Origin: Buchnera aphidicola (Anoecia corni)
Lineage (GTDB): Bacteria; Pseudomonadota; Gammaproteobacteria; Enterobacterales; Enterobacteriaceae
Length of the DNA: 64,000 bases
Assembly: GCF_964056675.1 (NCBI RefSeq)
Contig: NZ_OZ060371.1
Location: forward strand, 124,001 to 188,000
Reading direction: 5' to 3'
Shown: piece by piece, positions 43,314 to 52,861 of the stretch
Layout: each line of letters starts with the position of its first letter
How positions within the stretch are numbered: the stretch's first letter is position 1
The notes under the pieces: model-generated
What the model was told of the DNA's origin: nothing
Seen by the model: only the letters and a program-made list of their open reading frames with translations
Databases searched by the model: none
Made by a program: the position numbers and the translations under genes

Positions 43314-44173
43314 ATATAAAAAAATGGATTCAAAAATCTACTATAAAACTATCACATGTTAGTTCTCCACAACTAGACTCAAAGTTACTTATAATGTATG
43401 TATTAAAAATAAATAAAAAGTATATTATACTTCATGAAAAAAAAAAAATAACATGTAAAGAAATACAACACTTAAAAAAGTTACTTATACGAAGATATTT
43501 ACTAGAACCTATTGCTTATATTACTAAAAAGAAAGAATTTTGGTCTTTTAATTTCAATATATCTATACATACCTTAATACCTAGACCAGATACAGAAATT
43601 TTAATAGAAAAATCATTGTTTCTTCTAGGAAATAAAAAATCTAACATATTAGACTTAGGTACTGGATGTGGAAACATTGCTTTATCTATTGCAAGCATGA
43701 ACAATAATTATTTTGTTACTGGAGTAGATATAGATAAAAACGCTGTTCTAATGGCAAAACATAATTCTAAAAAACTTAATATTAATAACGTTACGTTTTT
43801 TATTAGCAATTGGTTTTCTACTATAAAAAAAAAATTTCATATGATTGTAAGTAATCCTCCTTATATAAGTAAAAAAGAATTTAAAAATCTTAGTAAAGAA
43901 CTATATTTTGAACCAAAAATAGCACTATATTCTCCAAAAACAGGACTAGGATATATAAATATAATTATTAGTAATGCAAAAAAATATTTACATTCAAAAG
44001 GATGGATAATTATTGAACACGGATTTCAACAAAAAAATCAAGTACAAAAAATATTTAAAAAAAATGGTTTTTTATATGTTCAATCTTACAAAGATTATGG
44101 AGGAAACTATAGAATAACTATTGGAAATAAACCACATATACAATATAATAAACATATTAATAAGAATTTATAA
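43310..44173 (+). CDS. prmC: Release factor glutamine methyltransferase
   Basis: SAM-dependent enzyme (formerly HemK) that N5-methylates the GGQ glutamine of RF1 and RF2. It has 287 residues (E. coli 277). The N-terminal helical domain ends at [13 protein letters not shown]. The methyltransferase fold has [14 protein letters not shown] about residues 88-103, the SAM loop [16 protein letters not shown] about 117-132 and the catalytic VSNPPYIS about 181-188. It starts inside the prfA stop (ATGA), so the enzyme and its substrate are co-translated. Confidence 0.97.
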   Translation: MNIKKWIQKSTIKLSHVSSPQLDSKLLIMYVLKINKKYIILHEKKKITCKEIQHLKKLLIRRYLLEPIAYITKKKEFWSFNFNISIHTLIPRPDTEILIEKSLFLLGNKKSNILDLGTGCGNIALSIASMNNNYFVTGVDIDKNAVLMAKHNSKKLNINNVTFFISNWFSTIKKKFHMIVSNPPYISKKEFKNLSKELYFEPKIALYSPKTGLGYINIIISNAKKYLHSKGWIIIEHGFQQKNQVQKIFKKNGFLYVQSYKDYGGNYRITIGNKPHIQYNKHINKNL

Positions 44174-44287
44174 TTAAAAATTTATACATTTATTTAAATA
44201 ATAAAAAATAACATACATTTTATTAAATTACTTTTAAAATTTAATAATAATTGAAAATAACTACATATTACTATTATTAGGAAAAAA

Positions 44288-45097
44288 ATGTTATCATTTT
44301 CAAATATTGATTTCTCTAAATCTTCACTTTTGCATACTATAATCCACGCATTGAAAAAAATAGATAAAAATTTTTCCTCTTCATACGTATTATCTGACAT
44401 AAGAAATAAAATAAAAGAAGCAAAAATATACGTTTTAGTAGAAACTATAAGTGAATTGCAAGTAAAAAAATTACTTGATCTATTTTTTTTTCGATGGAAA
44501 TTTGGAGGAGCGAAAAAAAAATACCAACTATCTGATATGTTATGGATTGATAAAGTACTAAAAACACGTCAAGGAATAGCATTATCTTTAGGGATATTAT
44601 TGATGCATATTGCAGAAGAAATTGATTTAACATTAACTCCTATATTATTTCCTACTCAATTAATTTTAAAATACTTTTATTCAGATAAATGTACTTGGTA
44701 TTTTAATCCACTAGATGGAGAAACTATAAATCATCGAACATTAGATATGTGGATTAAAGGAAATATTAGCCCAACATCAGAACTAAAAAAATCAGATTTA
44801 GAAGAATCAACTCCTATTTTAATTTTAAAAAAATTATTAAATACTCTTAAAACATCTTTAATAGAAGAAAAAAAAATGGAATTAGCGTTAAACACAAGCA
44901 ATGTATTACTTGAAATAAATCCAAATAATCCATATGAAATTCGTGATAGAGGATTAATTTATGCTCAACTAGAATGTTATAACGCATCATTACAAGACTT
45001 AAATTATTTTATTGAAAAATGTCCAGATGATCCTATAAGTGAATTAATAAAAATACAAATCCATACTATTGAACAAAAAAAAACAAATTTTCATTAA
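44288..45097 (+). CDS. sirB1: SirB1/YchA transglutaminase-like, TPR-containing protein
   Basis: Conserved cytosolic protein of unclear biochemical role. It has 269 residues, the same as E. coli YchA/SirB1. Family stretches are YQLSDMLWIDKVLKTRQG about residues 79-96, LGILLMHIAEEIDLTLTPI about 101-119, FPTQLILKYF and the C-terminal TPR-like part with NPYEIRDRGLIYAQLEC about 217-233. TTAGGA lies before the ATG. It follows prmC by 114 bases, the conserved E. coli order (prfA-prmC-sirB2-sirB1) with sirB2 missing. Confidence 0.93.
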   Translation: MLSFSNIDFSKSSLLHTIIHALKKIDKNFSSSYVLSDIRNKIKEAKIYVLVETISELQVKKLLDLFFFRWKFGGAKKKYQLSDMLWIDKVLKTRQGIALSLGILLMHIAEEIDLTLTPILFPTQLILKYFYSDKCTWYFNPLDGETINHRTLDMWIKGNISPTSELKKSDLEESTPILILKKLLNTLKTSLIEEKKMELALNTSNVLLEINPNNPYEIRDRGLIYAQLECYNASLQDLNYFIEKCPDDPISELIKIQIHTIEQKKTNFH

Positions 45098-45641
45098 AGT
45101 ATCAACATTTAAAAATATAATATTCTTGTTTATTAAACACTATGTATTAATAAAAAAAACACAATATTTATGCATTTATTCCATAATATTAAACATTTAA
45201 TATTTCTATTTAACTTTTTTAAAATTCTATTTTAAATAGTAATTAAAAAAACCTGTATATACTTACATTGTAATAAATTTATTATATATTTATCTAAAAA
45301 ACTAGTTAATTTTCTATTAACTAATATAATATATATTTATATAAGCAATATACAATTTAAAATTGTTATTTGTTTATTTTAAAAAATGTTTTATTTTTAT
45401 TACTTATACTTATATTGTATTAATTAAGTTGAAATAATTTATATTAATTGAAATACTATTAATATAGTGCGTAAAATTAATTCATATATTTATAAATTTA
45501 AAATTTTATTATTGTTTTTAAAAGATAAATATAAATATATTATCTCTAATATATTAGAGTTATTTTTTTTTAAGACTCTAAAAATAGTTAATTTCTATAA
45601 TAAATATTATTTTTTATTTACATAAATTAAACTAGACTACT
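45098..45641. other. AT spacer between sirB1 and ackA
   Basis: 544 bases with no gene. Its right end holds an attenuator-like arrangement (45544-45581), described separately. Nothing else is recognisable. Confidence 0.5.
45544..45581 (+). promoter_or_regulatory. Hairpin plus T9 run upstream of ackA; possible attenuator or terminator
   Basis: A perfect 16-base palindrome (45544-45559) is followed by TTA and nine Ts (45563-45571), as in a rho-independent terminator. Its right arm (45554-45560) can instead pair with ACTCTAA at 45575-45581, an alternative hairpin enclosing the T run. The ackA ATG is 60 bases further on. The stems are short and AT-rich, so chance pairing is possible. Confidence 0.4.
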
Positions 45642-46841
45642 ATGAAAAACACACTTATTCTTGTTCTTAATTGCGGAAGTTCTTCTATAAAATTTTCTAT
45701 TATAGATATAAATAACAATACAAAACATCTTTTTGGTTTAGCAGACCGCCTAACTTTACAAAATCCTTCTATTTCTTGGACAATATACGAAAATAGTCAT
45801 AAATGCGCTTTAAAACAATATAGTGATCATAAAACCGCATTGAATTTTATGTTTTCTGAAATTATATTAAAACACAATCATTTTTCAAATAATCTTAAAT
45901 TTATATCTCATCGAGTAGTTCATGGTGGAGAAGAAAAAAAAGCTGCTGTATTTATAGATGATTTGGTCATGCAAAATATAAAAAATATGTCTTGCTTTGC
46001 TCCTTTACATAATCCTATTAATCTCTTAGGAATACAATTATCTATGAAAATTTTTCCTTCTCTTGCTACTAAAAATGTTGCTGTTTTTGACACATCGTTT
46101 CATCAAACTATTCCGCTCATAGCTCATATGTATGCTATCCCTTATTATTTTTATAAAAAAGAAAAAATAAAACGATATGGAGCACATGGAATTAGTCATA
46201 GTTATGTATATGAACAAGCTACTATAATGTTAAAAAAACCTAAAAACACTTCAAATATCATTACTTGTCATTTAGGTGGAGGATGTTCCATAACAGCAAT
46301 TTGCCAGGGAAAAAGCATAGATACTTCTATGGGATTAACTCCTCTAGAAGGTCTAGTAATGGGAACTAGAAGTGGAGACATAGACCCGGCTATAATATTT
46401 TATATGCATAAAAATTTAAAAATAAAAATGCATGATATTTATCATATACTTACTTTACAATCTGGAATTAAAGCTATAAATAAAAAAACTAGTGATTTAC
46501 GTTACTCTGAAAAAAATTATTTTATTGATAAAGATGCTAAAAATTCTATAGATATTTTTTGTTATAGACTAGCTAAATATATAAGCGGATACACCTGTGC
46601 TATTCAAGGAAATTTACACGCTATTGTTTTTACTGGAGGAATTGGAGAAAACTCTACTCTAGTAAGAAAATTAACTATTTCAAGATTATCTATAATAGGT
46701 TTATTCATAGACGATGATTGCAATAACAATCAAGAAACTAAAAAAGCACGATTTATTAATAAAAAAAACAGCATTCCTATACTAGTTATTCCAACAGAAG
46801 AAGAAATAGCTATAGCTCGAGAAACATCTAAAATAATTTAA
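45642..46841 (+). CDS. ackA: Acetate kinase
   Basis: Converts acetyl phosphate and ADP to acetate and ATP, giving substrate-level ATP from acetyl-CoA together with Pta. It has 399 residues (E. coli 400). ASKHA-fold motifs in order: VLNCGSSSIKFSI about residues 6-18, FISHRVVHGGE about 87-97, FDTSFHQTIP about 149-158, RYGAHGISHSYV about 178-189, the CHLGGGCSITAI block about 208-219 with TSMGLTPLEGLVMGTRSGD, and VFTGGIGENS about 330-339. pta starts 36 bases later. Confidence 0.98.
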   Translation: MKNTLILVLNCGSSSIKFSIIDINNNTKHLFGLADRLTLQNPSISWTIYENSHKCALKQYSDHKTALNFMFSEIILKHNHFSNNLKFISHRVVHGGEEKKAAVFIDDLVMQNIKNMSCFAPLHNPINLLGIQLSMKIFPSLATKNVAVFDTSFHQTIPLIAHMYAIPYYFYKKEKIKRYGAHGISHSYVYEQATIMLKKPKNTSNIITCHLGGGCSITAICQGKSIDTSMGLTPLEGLVMGTRSGDIDPAIIFYMHKNLKIKMHDIYHILTLQSGIKAINKKTSDLRYSEKNYFIDKDAKNSIDIFCYRLAKYISGYTCAIQGNLHAIVFTGGIGENSTLVRKLTISRLSIIGLFIDDDCNNNQETKKARFINKKNSIPILVIPTEEEIAIARETSKII

Positions 46842-46877
46842 TGTATTTAAATCTCACTAAAAGTTAATATTAACAAT

Positions 46878-48989
46878 ATGAATAACACTATTATGTTAAT
46901 TCCAATAGGTTATAACGTTGGTTTAACAACTATAAGTCTAGGACTTATTAATTCCATCAAAAAAAAAAATAATGACTTTATTTTTTTCAAACCTTTTACA
47001 ATTAAAAAAAATAAAAAAACATCATCTTCAACTACACTAATAATAAAAAAAAACAAATTATGTACTACTATTAATTCTATTGTTATAAATAAAATCACTG
47101 ATTTAAAAACAAAAAAAAATTTTTCTAATTTTATGGAAATAATATATAAAAAATATAGAAACCATAAAACTGAAAAAAAAACTTTTTTAATAGAAGGAGT
47201 TGAAGAAAACGAAAATTTAGATAATATAAATATTGTATTAAATCTCAAAATTGCTAATGAAATAAAAGCAAATATTATTTTTGTTACAGATTTAAAAAAA
47301 AATAATTCAAATTATATCAAAGAAAAAATAGATTATATTAATAATATAATACAAAGTAACACTACAATGAAAGTACAAGGATTGATTATTAATAAAATAA
47401 ACTATCCTAATAGTATAGTAAATATTATTAATAATAACAAAATTAAAAAAATAAAATTAAACACTCTTATTCCTAAAATTCACAATTTATCAATATGTAA
47501 AAATATTTCTTTTATACCATGGAATGTTAAATTATTCTCTATTTCTTTAAAAAAATTATGTTCAATACTACATATTAAAGTTTTCAATATTAAAAATATC
47601 AATATTACGCCTATAAGTTCTATAATGATTTTAGATAATGAAAAAATAACACTAAACTGTGCTCATAAAAAAAATACGTTATTCATTATCGATTTAAAAA
47701 GAAAAATTAATATCAATAATTTATGCGAACAATTAAATAAATCTATTGTTTTATTAGTAAATGCTAATAAAAAACATAATTTATATGTAAAAAATTACTA
47801 TTATAAAAAATTTGATACAAATCCTTCTTTTTTATATTCAGAAATAAACGTATCTAAACTAGTATTTCAACTAGTAAATTTAAACTTTAAAAAAATTAAT
47901 CTAAACAATATATGCATTGAAAATATAAAAAAATATATTTCTACCTACCTTCATAACATGATACATATAAACAATATCAAAAAAAATAAAACATTACCGT
48001 TAAACTATTCTGCTATAGAATTTAAATATTTCTTAACAAAAATGTGTTCTAGTTTAAATAAAACTATTCTATATACAGAAGGTGAAGAAGAAAAAATAAT
48101 TCAATCCGCAAATATTTGTACTCAACAAAATATAGCTTCTTGTATATTATTAGGAGATCCAAACAAAATATATAAAACTGCATCAAAAATGCATATTTTA
48201 ATTAACAAAAAAATAAAAATTATTAATCCTAATTTTATAAGAGAAAAATATATTAATCATTTAATTCGATTACGTAAACATAAAGGAATGAATCTAGAAA
48301 AAGCTAGCTATGATATAAAAAACAATATGGTTTTATCTACTTTAATGCTTGAACAAAATGAAATTGATGGTATTGTAGCAGGAATAAAACAAACTACTGC
48401 AAATACACTTATACCACCATTTCAATTAATCAGAACAAATAAAGAAAAATCTTTAATTTCATCTATTTTTTTTATGTTATTTAGAAAAAAAGTACTTATT
48501 TTTGCAGATTGTGCTATTAATATTTCACCTAACGAATATCAATTAGCAGAAATAGCTATACAATCAGCTAATACTGCTAAAAAATTTAAAATAACTCCTA
48601 TTATAGCTATGATTTCTTATTCTACTGGTAATTCAGGAAAAGGACGCTCTGTTGAAATAATAAAAAAATCTATACAGATAGTAAAAAAAAGTCATCCTAG
48701 TCTTATTATTGAAGGTCCGATTCAATATGATGCAGCAATAAATTATAAAATAGGAAAAATAAAAATTCCACATTCATTAGTATCTGGAAAAGCAACTATA
48801 TTTATTTTTCCAGATTTAAACACTGGAAATACTGTATATAAAGCAGTTCAACAATCTAATAACATAATTTCGATAGGACCAATAATACAAGGTCTAAAAA
48901 AACCAGTAAATGATCTTTCTAGAGGATCTTCAATACAAGATATAGTATACACAACAGCTATAACAGCAATTCAATCATATTTAAATTAA
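46878..48989 (+). CDS. pta: Phosphate acetyltransferase
   Basis: Interconverts acetyl-CoA and acetyl phosphate. It has 703 residues (E. coli 714), keeping the long three-part enterobacterial layout. The N-terminal P-loop-like domain starts MLIPIGYNVGLTTISLGLI. The middle DRTGG-type region is N/K/I-rich and poorly conserved. The C-terminal catalytic domain (about 375-700) has TLIPPFQLIRT, FADCAINISPNEYQLAEIAI, the SYSTGNSGKGRSVEI block and LNTGNTVYKAVQ. The eroded regulatory half next to a well-kept catalytic half suggests relaxed allosteric control (inference). Confidence 0.96.
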   Translation: MNNTIMLIPIGYNVGLTTISLGLINSIKKKNNDFIFFKPFTIKKNKKTSSSTTLIIKKNKLCTTINSIVINKITDLKTKKNFSNFMEIIYKKYRNHKTEKKTFLIEGVEENENLDNINIVLNLKIANEIKANIIFVTDLKKNNSNYIKEKIDYINNIIQSNTTMKVQGLIINKINYPNSIVNIINNNKIKKIKLNTLIPKIHNLSICKNISFIPWNVKLFSISLKKLCSILHIKVFNIKNINITPISSIMILDNEKITLNCAHKKNTLFIIDLKRKININNLCEQLNKSIVLLVNANKKHNLYVKNYYYKKFDTNPSFLYSEINVSKLVFQLVNLNFKKINLNNICIENIKKYISTYLHNMIHINNIKKNKTLPLNYSAIEFKYFLTKMCSSLNKTILYTEGEEEKIIQSANICTQQNIASCILLGDPNKIYKTASKMHILINKKIKIINPNFIREKYINHLIRLRKHKGMNLEKASYDIKNNMVLSTLMLEQNEIDGIVAGIKQTTANTLIPPFQLIRTNKEKSLISSIFFMLFRKKVLIFADCAINISPNEYQLAEIAIQSANTAKKFKITPIIAMISYSTGNSGKGRSVEIIKKSIQIVKKSHPSLIIEGPIQYDAAINYKIGKIKIPHSLVSGKATIFIFPDLNTGNTVYKAVQQSNNIISIGPIIQGLKKPVNDLSRGSSIQDIVYTTAITAIQSYLN

Positions 48990-49100
48990 TAAAATATATA
49001 TATATAAAAAATTAAAAATATTTATATAAAAATATTATTAAATTTTATTTAAGACAAAAATTATTTACTTAAAAAAATAAAAAAATAAATATTATGTTTA

Positions 49101-49118
49101 TTTAAAGTATACTTTAAA
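49101..49118. terminator. Palindrome between convergent pta and nrdB, possible terminator
   Basis: A perfect 18-base palindrome (49101-49109 with 49110-49118), with ATGTTTA and ACAT flanks that partly extend it, sits near the middle of the 196-base convergent spacer. A mainly A-rich tract follows, so terminator strength is doubtful. Confidence 0.3.
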
Positions 49119-49185
49119 CATATTAAAAAAATAAAAATATCTAATACAACTAAATTATATTTATTATTAATAATTCATTAATTTT

Positions 49186-50316
49186 CTATAATTTAAAATT
49201 TTTGAACTCAGCACTATTTAAATTAGAATCAATTTGCCCTACCAAATAAGAACTTATTTCTGATTCTTGAGGTGCTACCTGCACATTATCCGACATTAAC
49301 CAAGAATTAATCCATGGAATAGGATTAGAACAAGTAGGAAATATTGATTTAAACCCAACTGATTTCATTCTAATATTAGTTATATATTCAATATATTTAC
49401 ATAAAATGCTAGCATTTAATCCTAACATCGAACCATTTTTAAATAAATATTTAGCCCAAATTTTTTCTTGATTAGCTGCATTTTTAAAAATTAAATAACA
49501 TTCATTTTTACATAAACTAGCAATTTTATACATATCTTCATGTATATCAAATTTTGATATAATATTAATCATGTACTGAGTAGCAGTTAAATGTAATGAT
49601 TCATCCCTAGCTATAAGCCTAATTATTTTAGCATTACCTTCCATTAACTTTCTTTCTGCAAAGGCAAAAGAACAAGCAAAACTAACATAAAATCTTATAG
49701 ATTCTAATACATTTACACTAACTAAACACAAATATAGTTTTTTTTTTAATTCAGTTAAACTAACTTTTAATATTTTATCATTAATAGTATGTTTTCCTTC
49801 TCCTAAAAGCTGCCAATAATGAGTCATTGTTATCAACTCATCATAATAACGTGAAATATCTATAGCTCTATTTAAAATATGTTGATTAACAATAATGTCC
49901 TGAAATATACTAGAAGGATTATTAGTTATATTTCGAATAATATGAGTATACGATCTAGAATGAATTGTTTCTGAAAAAGACCATGTTTCTATCCAAGTCT
50001 CTAACTCTGGAATAGATACTATTGGCAAAAAAGCAACATTAGGACTTCTTCCTTGAATTGAATCTAACAAAGTTTGATATTTTAGATTACTTAAAAAGAT
50101 ATGCTTTTCTTGTTTAGATAACCTTTCAAAATCAATTTTATCTCTAGATAAATCAATTTCTTCTGGTCTCCAGAAAAAAGATAACTGTTTTTCTGTTATT
50201 TTTTCAAAGATTTCATATTTTTGTTGGTCATATCTAGAAATATTGACAGATTGCCCAAAAAACATTGGTTCCTTTAACTGATTGTTGTTTTTTTTTGAAA
50301 AAGTAGAATATTTCAT
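49186..50316 (-). CDS. nrdB: Ribonucleotide reductase (class Ia) beta subunit
   Basis: Small subunit holding the diiron-tyrosyl radical that starts ribonucleotide reduction. I start at ATG 50316, giving 376 residues, the E. coli length, with [24 protein letters not shown] 15 bases upstream is less likely. Metal and radical residues are visible in LLDSIQG (Asp), [15 protein letters not shown] (Glu, His), RYYDELI (radical Tyr), VLESIRFYV (Glu) and [10 protein letters not shown] (Glu, His). The C-terminal tail that docks on NrdA is present ([12 protein letters not shown]). It lies 78 bases after nrdA; yfaE, next in E. coli, is absent. Confidence 0.97.
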   Translation of the reverse strand: MKYSTFSKKNNNQLKEPMFFGQSVNISRYDQQKYEIFEKITEKQLSFFWRPEEIDLSRDKIDFERLSKQEKHIFLSNLKYQTLLDSIQGRSPNVAFLPIVSIPELETWIETWSFSETIHSRSYTHIIRNITNNPSSIFQDIIVNQHILNRAIDISRYYDELITMTHYWQLLGEGKHTINDKILKVSLTELKKKLYLCLVSVNVLESIRFYVSFACSFAFAERKLMEGNAKIIRLIARDESLHLTATQYMINIISKFDIHEDMYKIASLCKNECYLIFKNAANQEKIWAKYLFKNGSMLGLNASILCKYIEYITNIRMKSVGFKSIFPTCSNPIPWINSWLMSDNVQVAPQESEISSYLVGQIDSNLNSAEFKNFKL

Positions 50317-50394
50317 AAAATTAATAACCAATTATATGTTTAAATATTATCTTACAAAATAAATATATACTACTAAAAACTTATAACTTACACT

Positions 50395-52683
50395 TTATAT
50401 AACACATGCACCATTATCACAATGATCAAAAAATTCAATGCTTTTTTTATTCTTTAATTCCAGTTCTCCTGCTCTATCACGTGTATTTTGATAATATAAA
50501 GTTTTTAACCCAAATTTATAAGCAATTAATAAATCTTTTAACAAGTGTCTTATAGGAATTTTTCCATTTAAAAATAATTCTGGATCATAATTAGTATTAG
50601 TAGAAACACTATGATCTATAAATTTTTGCATGATTCCAACTAACTTTAAATACCCAAGATTGTTAGGTATACTCCATAATAGTTCATATTTATTTTTTAA
50701 TTTTTCATAATCTGGAACAACTTGCTTTAATATTCCATCTTTTGAAGTTTTAATACTAATAAATCCCCTTGGAGCTTCTATTCCATTGGTAGAATTAGAA
50801 ATTTGAGACGACGTCTCTGACGGCATTAACGCTGATAAAGTAGAATTTCTTAATCCATATTTTTTTATTTTTTTCCTTAAAGATTCCCAATTAAATTTTA
50901 ATGACTCATTACATATCTCATCTACACTTTTTTTATACGTATCTATTGGTAATAAACCTCTAAAATAATTAGTTTCATGAAATAAACTACATGATCCTCT
51001 TTCTTTTGCTAATTGAGAAGAAGCGCTTAATAAATAATATTGAATAGCTTCAAAAGTATTATGAGTTAATTTGTTTGCACTACCATCAGAATATCGCACA
51101 TTATTTTTTGCAAGATAATATGCAAAATTAGTTACTCCTATACCTAAAGCCCTTCTTCCTATTGCACTATTTTTAGCAGCAATGATAGGATAATTTTGAT
51201 AATCTAACAAAGCATCTAAAGCCCTTACAGTTATATTTGCTATATCTTCTAAATCCTCTATTTTTTTTATTTTTCCTAAATTAAACGCAGATAATGTACA
51301 TAATGCTATTTCTCCATTTTCATCATTTAAATCATTTAAAGGTTTAGTCGGCAATAATATTTCTAAGCATAAATTAGATTGACGAATAGGAGCCTTATCA
51401 GAATTAAAAGGACTATGTGAATTACAGTGATCTACATGCTGTATATAAATCCTACCAGTTGAAGTTCTTTCATTCAAAATTAATGAAAATAAATCGGTAG
51501 CTTTTACACACTTTTTTCTTATATTTTTATCTTTTTCATATATCAAATACAATTTTTTAAACTTTTTTTGATTACAAAAAAAAGAATTATATAAATCTGG
51601 AACATCTGCTGGGCTAAATAACGAAATGTTTTCTCCAGATAAAATTCTTTCATACATTAATTTATTTATTTGAACCCCATAATCTACGTGTCGAACTCTA
51701 TTTTCTTCAATTCCTCTATTATTTTTTAAAACTAATAAACTTTCTACTTCATAATGCCAAATAGGATAAAATAAAGTTGCTGCTCCTCCTCTTACTCCAC
51801 CTTGAGAACAAGATTTAATTGCACTTTGAAAATATTTATAAAATGGAATGCAACCAGTATGAAATGTTTCTCCATTTCTAATAGGACTACCTATAGCACG
51901 AATTCTTCCTACATTTATTCCAATACCAGCTCTTTGAGAAACATATTTTACAATAGCACTAGCCGTTGAATTAATAGAATCAAGACTATCGTCACATTCT
52001 ATTAAAACACAAGAACTAAATTGACGTATTGGAGTTCTTACTCCTGACATAATAGGAGTAGGTAAAGAAATTTTAAACGTAGAAATAGCATTATAAAACT
52101 TTTTTATGTACATCATTCTAGTAATTTTAGGATAAGTAGAAAACAAACAAGCTGCTATAAGCATATACAAAAACTGAGCACTTTCATAAATCTTTCCAGT
52201 AATTCTATTCTGAATTAAATATTTTCCTTCTAATTGTTTAACAGCAGCGTATGAAAAATTCATATCTCTATAATGATCTATACATGCATCCATAACTAAA
52301 TATTCATCTTTAGAATAATCTTCTAATAAATGCTTATCATACTTCCCCTTTTTTACCATATTTTTAACATGATCATATAATGAAGGAGGTTGAAATTGAC
52401 CATATGCTTTTTTTCTAAGATAAAAAATAGTTAATCTAGCAGCTAAAAACTGATAGTCAGAAGCATCTTCCGTAATTAAATCTGCAGATGATTTTATCAT
52501 TATTTCATGTATTTTAATGGTTTGTATCCCATTATAAAACTGTATTTTAGAACGAGATATAACTTTAGATAAAGAAATATTTTTTAAACCATTTGAAGCC
52601 CAATTTAATATTTGATTAATTTTTTTTAAATCAATTGTTTCTTTTCTACCACTTCGCTTAGTTACAAATAAACTATCATTCAT
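50395..52683 (-). CDS. nrdA: Ribonucleotide reductase (class Ia) alpha subunit
   Basis: Catalytic subunit that reduces ribonucleoside diphosphates. I use ATG 52683 (MNDSLFVTKRSG), giving 762 residues against 761 in E. coli. An upstream ATG at 52698 adds only GICY. An N-terminal ATP cone comes first. Active-site cysteines are in RQFSSCVLIECDDS about residue 225 and NLCLEILLPTKPL around residue 439, with DENGEIALCTLSAFNLG about residue 462. The C-terminal CDNGACVI pair, which re-reduces the active site, is intact. It precedes nrdB on the minus strand. Confidence 0.98.
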   Translation of the reverse strand: MNDSLFVTKRSGRKETIDLKKINQILNWASNGLKNISLSKVISRSKIQFYNGIQTIKIHEIMIKSSADLITEDASDYQFLAARLTIFYLRKKAYGQFQPPSLYDHVKNMVKKGKYDKHLLEDYSKDEYLVMDACIDHYRDMNFSYAAVKQLEGKYLIQNRITGKIYESAQFLYMLIAACLFSTYPKITRMMYIKKFYNAISTFKISLPTPIMSGVRTPIRQFSSCVLIECDDSLDSINSTASAIVKYVSQRAGIGINVGRIRAIGSPIRNGETFHTGCIPFYKYFQSAIKSCSQGGVRGGAATLFYPIWHYEVESLLVLKNNRGIEENRVRHVDYGVQINKLMYERILSGENISLFSPADVPDLYNSFFCNQKKFKKLYLIYEKDKNIRKKCVKATDLFSLILNERTSTGRIYIQHVDHCNSHSPFNSDKAPIRQSNLCLEILLPTKPLNDLNDENGEIALCTLSAFNLGKIKKIEDLEDIANITVRALDALLDYQNYPIIAAKNSAIGRRALGIGVTNFAYYLAKNNVRYSDGSANKLTHNTFEAIQYYLLSASSQLAKERGSCSLFHETNYFRGLLPIDTYKKSVDEICNESLKFNWESLRKKIKKYGLRNSTLSALMPSETSSQISNSTNGIEAPRGFISIKTSKDGILKQVVPDYEKLKNKYELLWSIPNNLGYLKLVGIMQKFIDHSVSTNTNYDPELFLNGKIPIRHLLKDLLIAYKFGLKTLYYQNTRDRAGELELKNKKSIEFFDHCDNGACVI

Positions 52684-52861
52684 ATAACATATACCCATAC
52701 TTTTTTCGTTTTAACTAATAAAAATAAACATAATAATTTTTATTAAAATAATTACGCATAAATAATAAAATTAGAAATTCTATTATTCTTAAAATTATAT
52801 AGTTTTATATAACGAATTATTAATTTATTACTGTGTGTTATACATATAATTATAGAACTAA

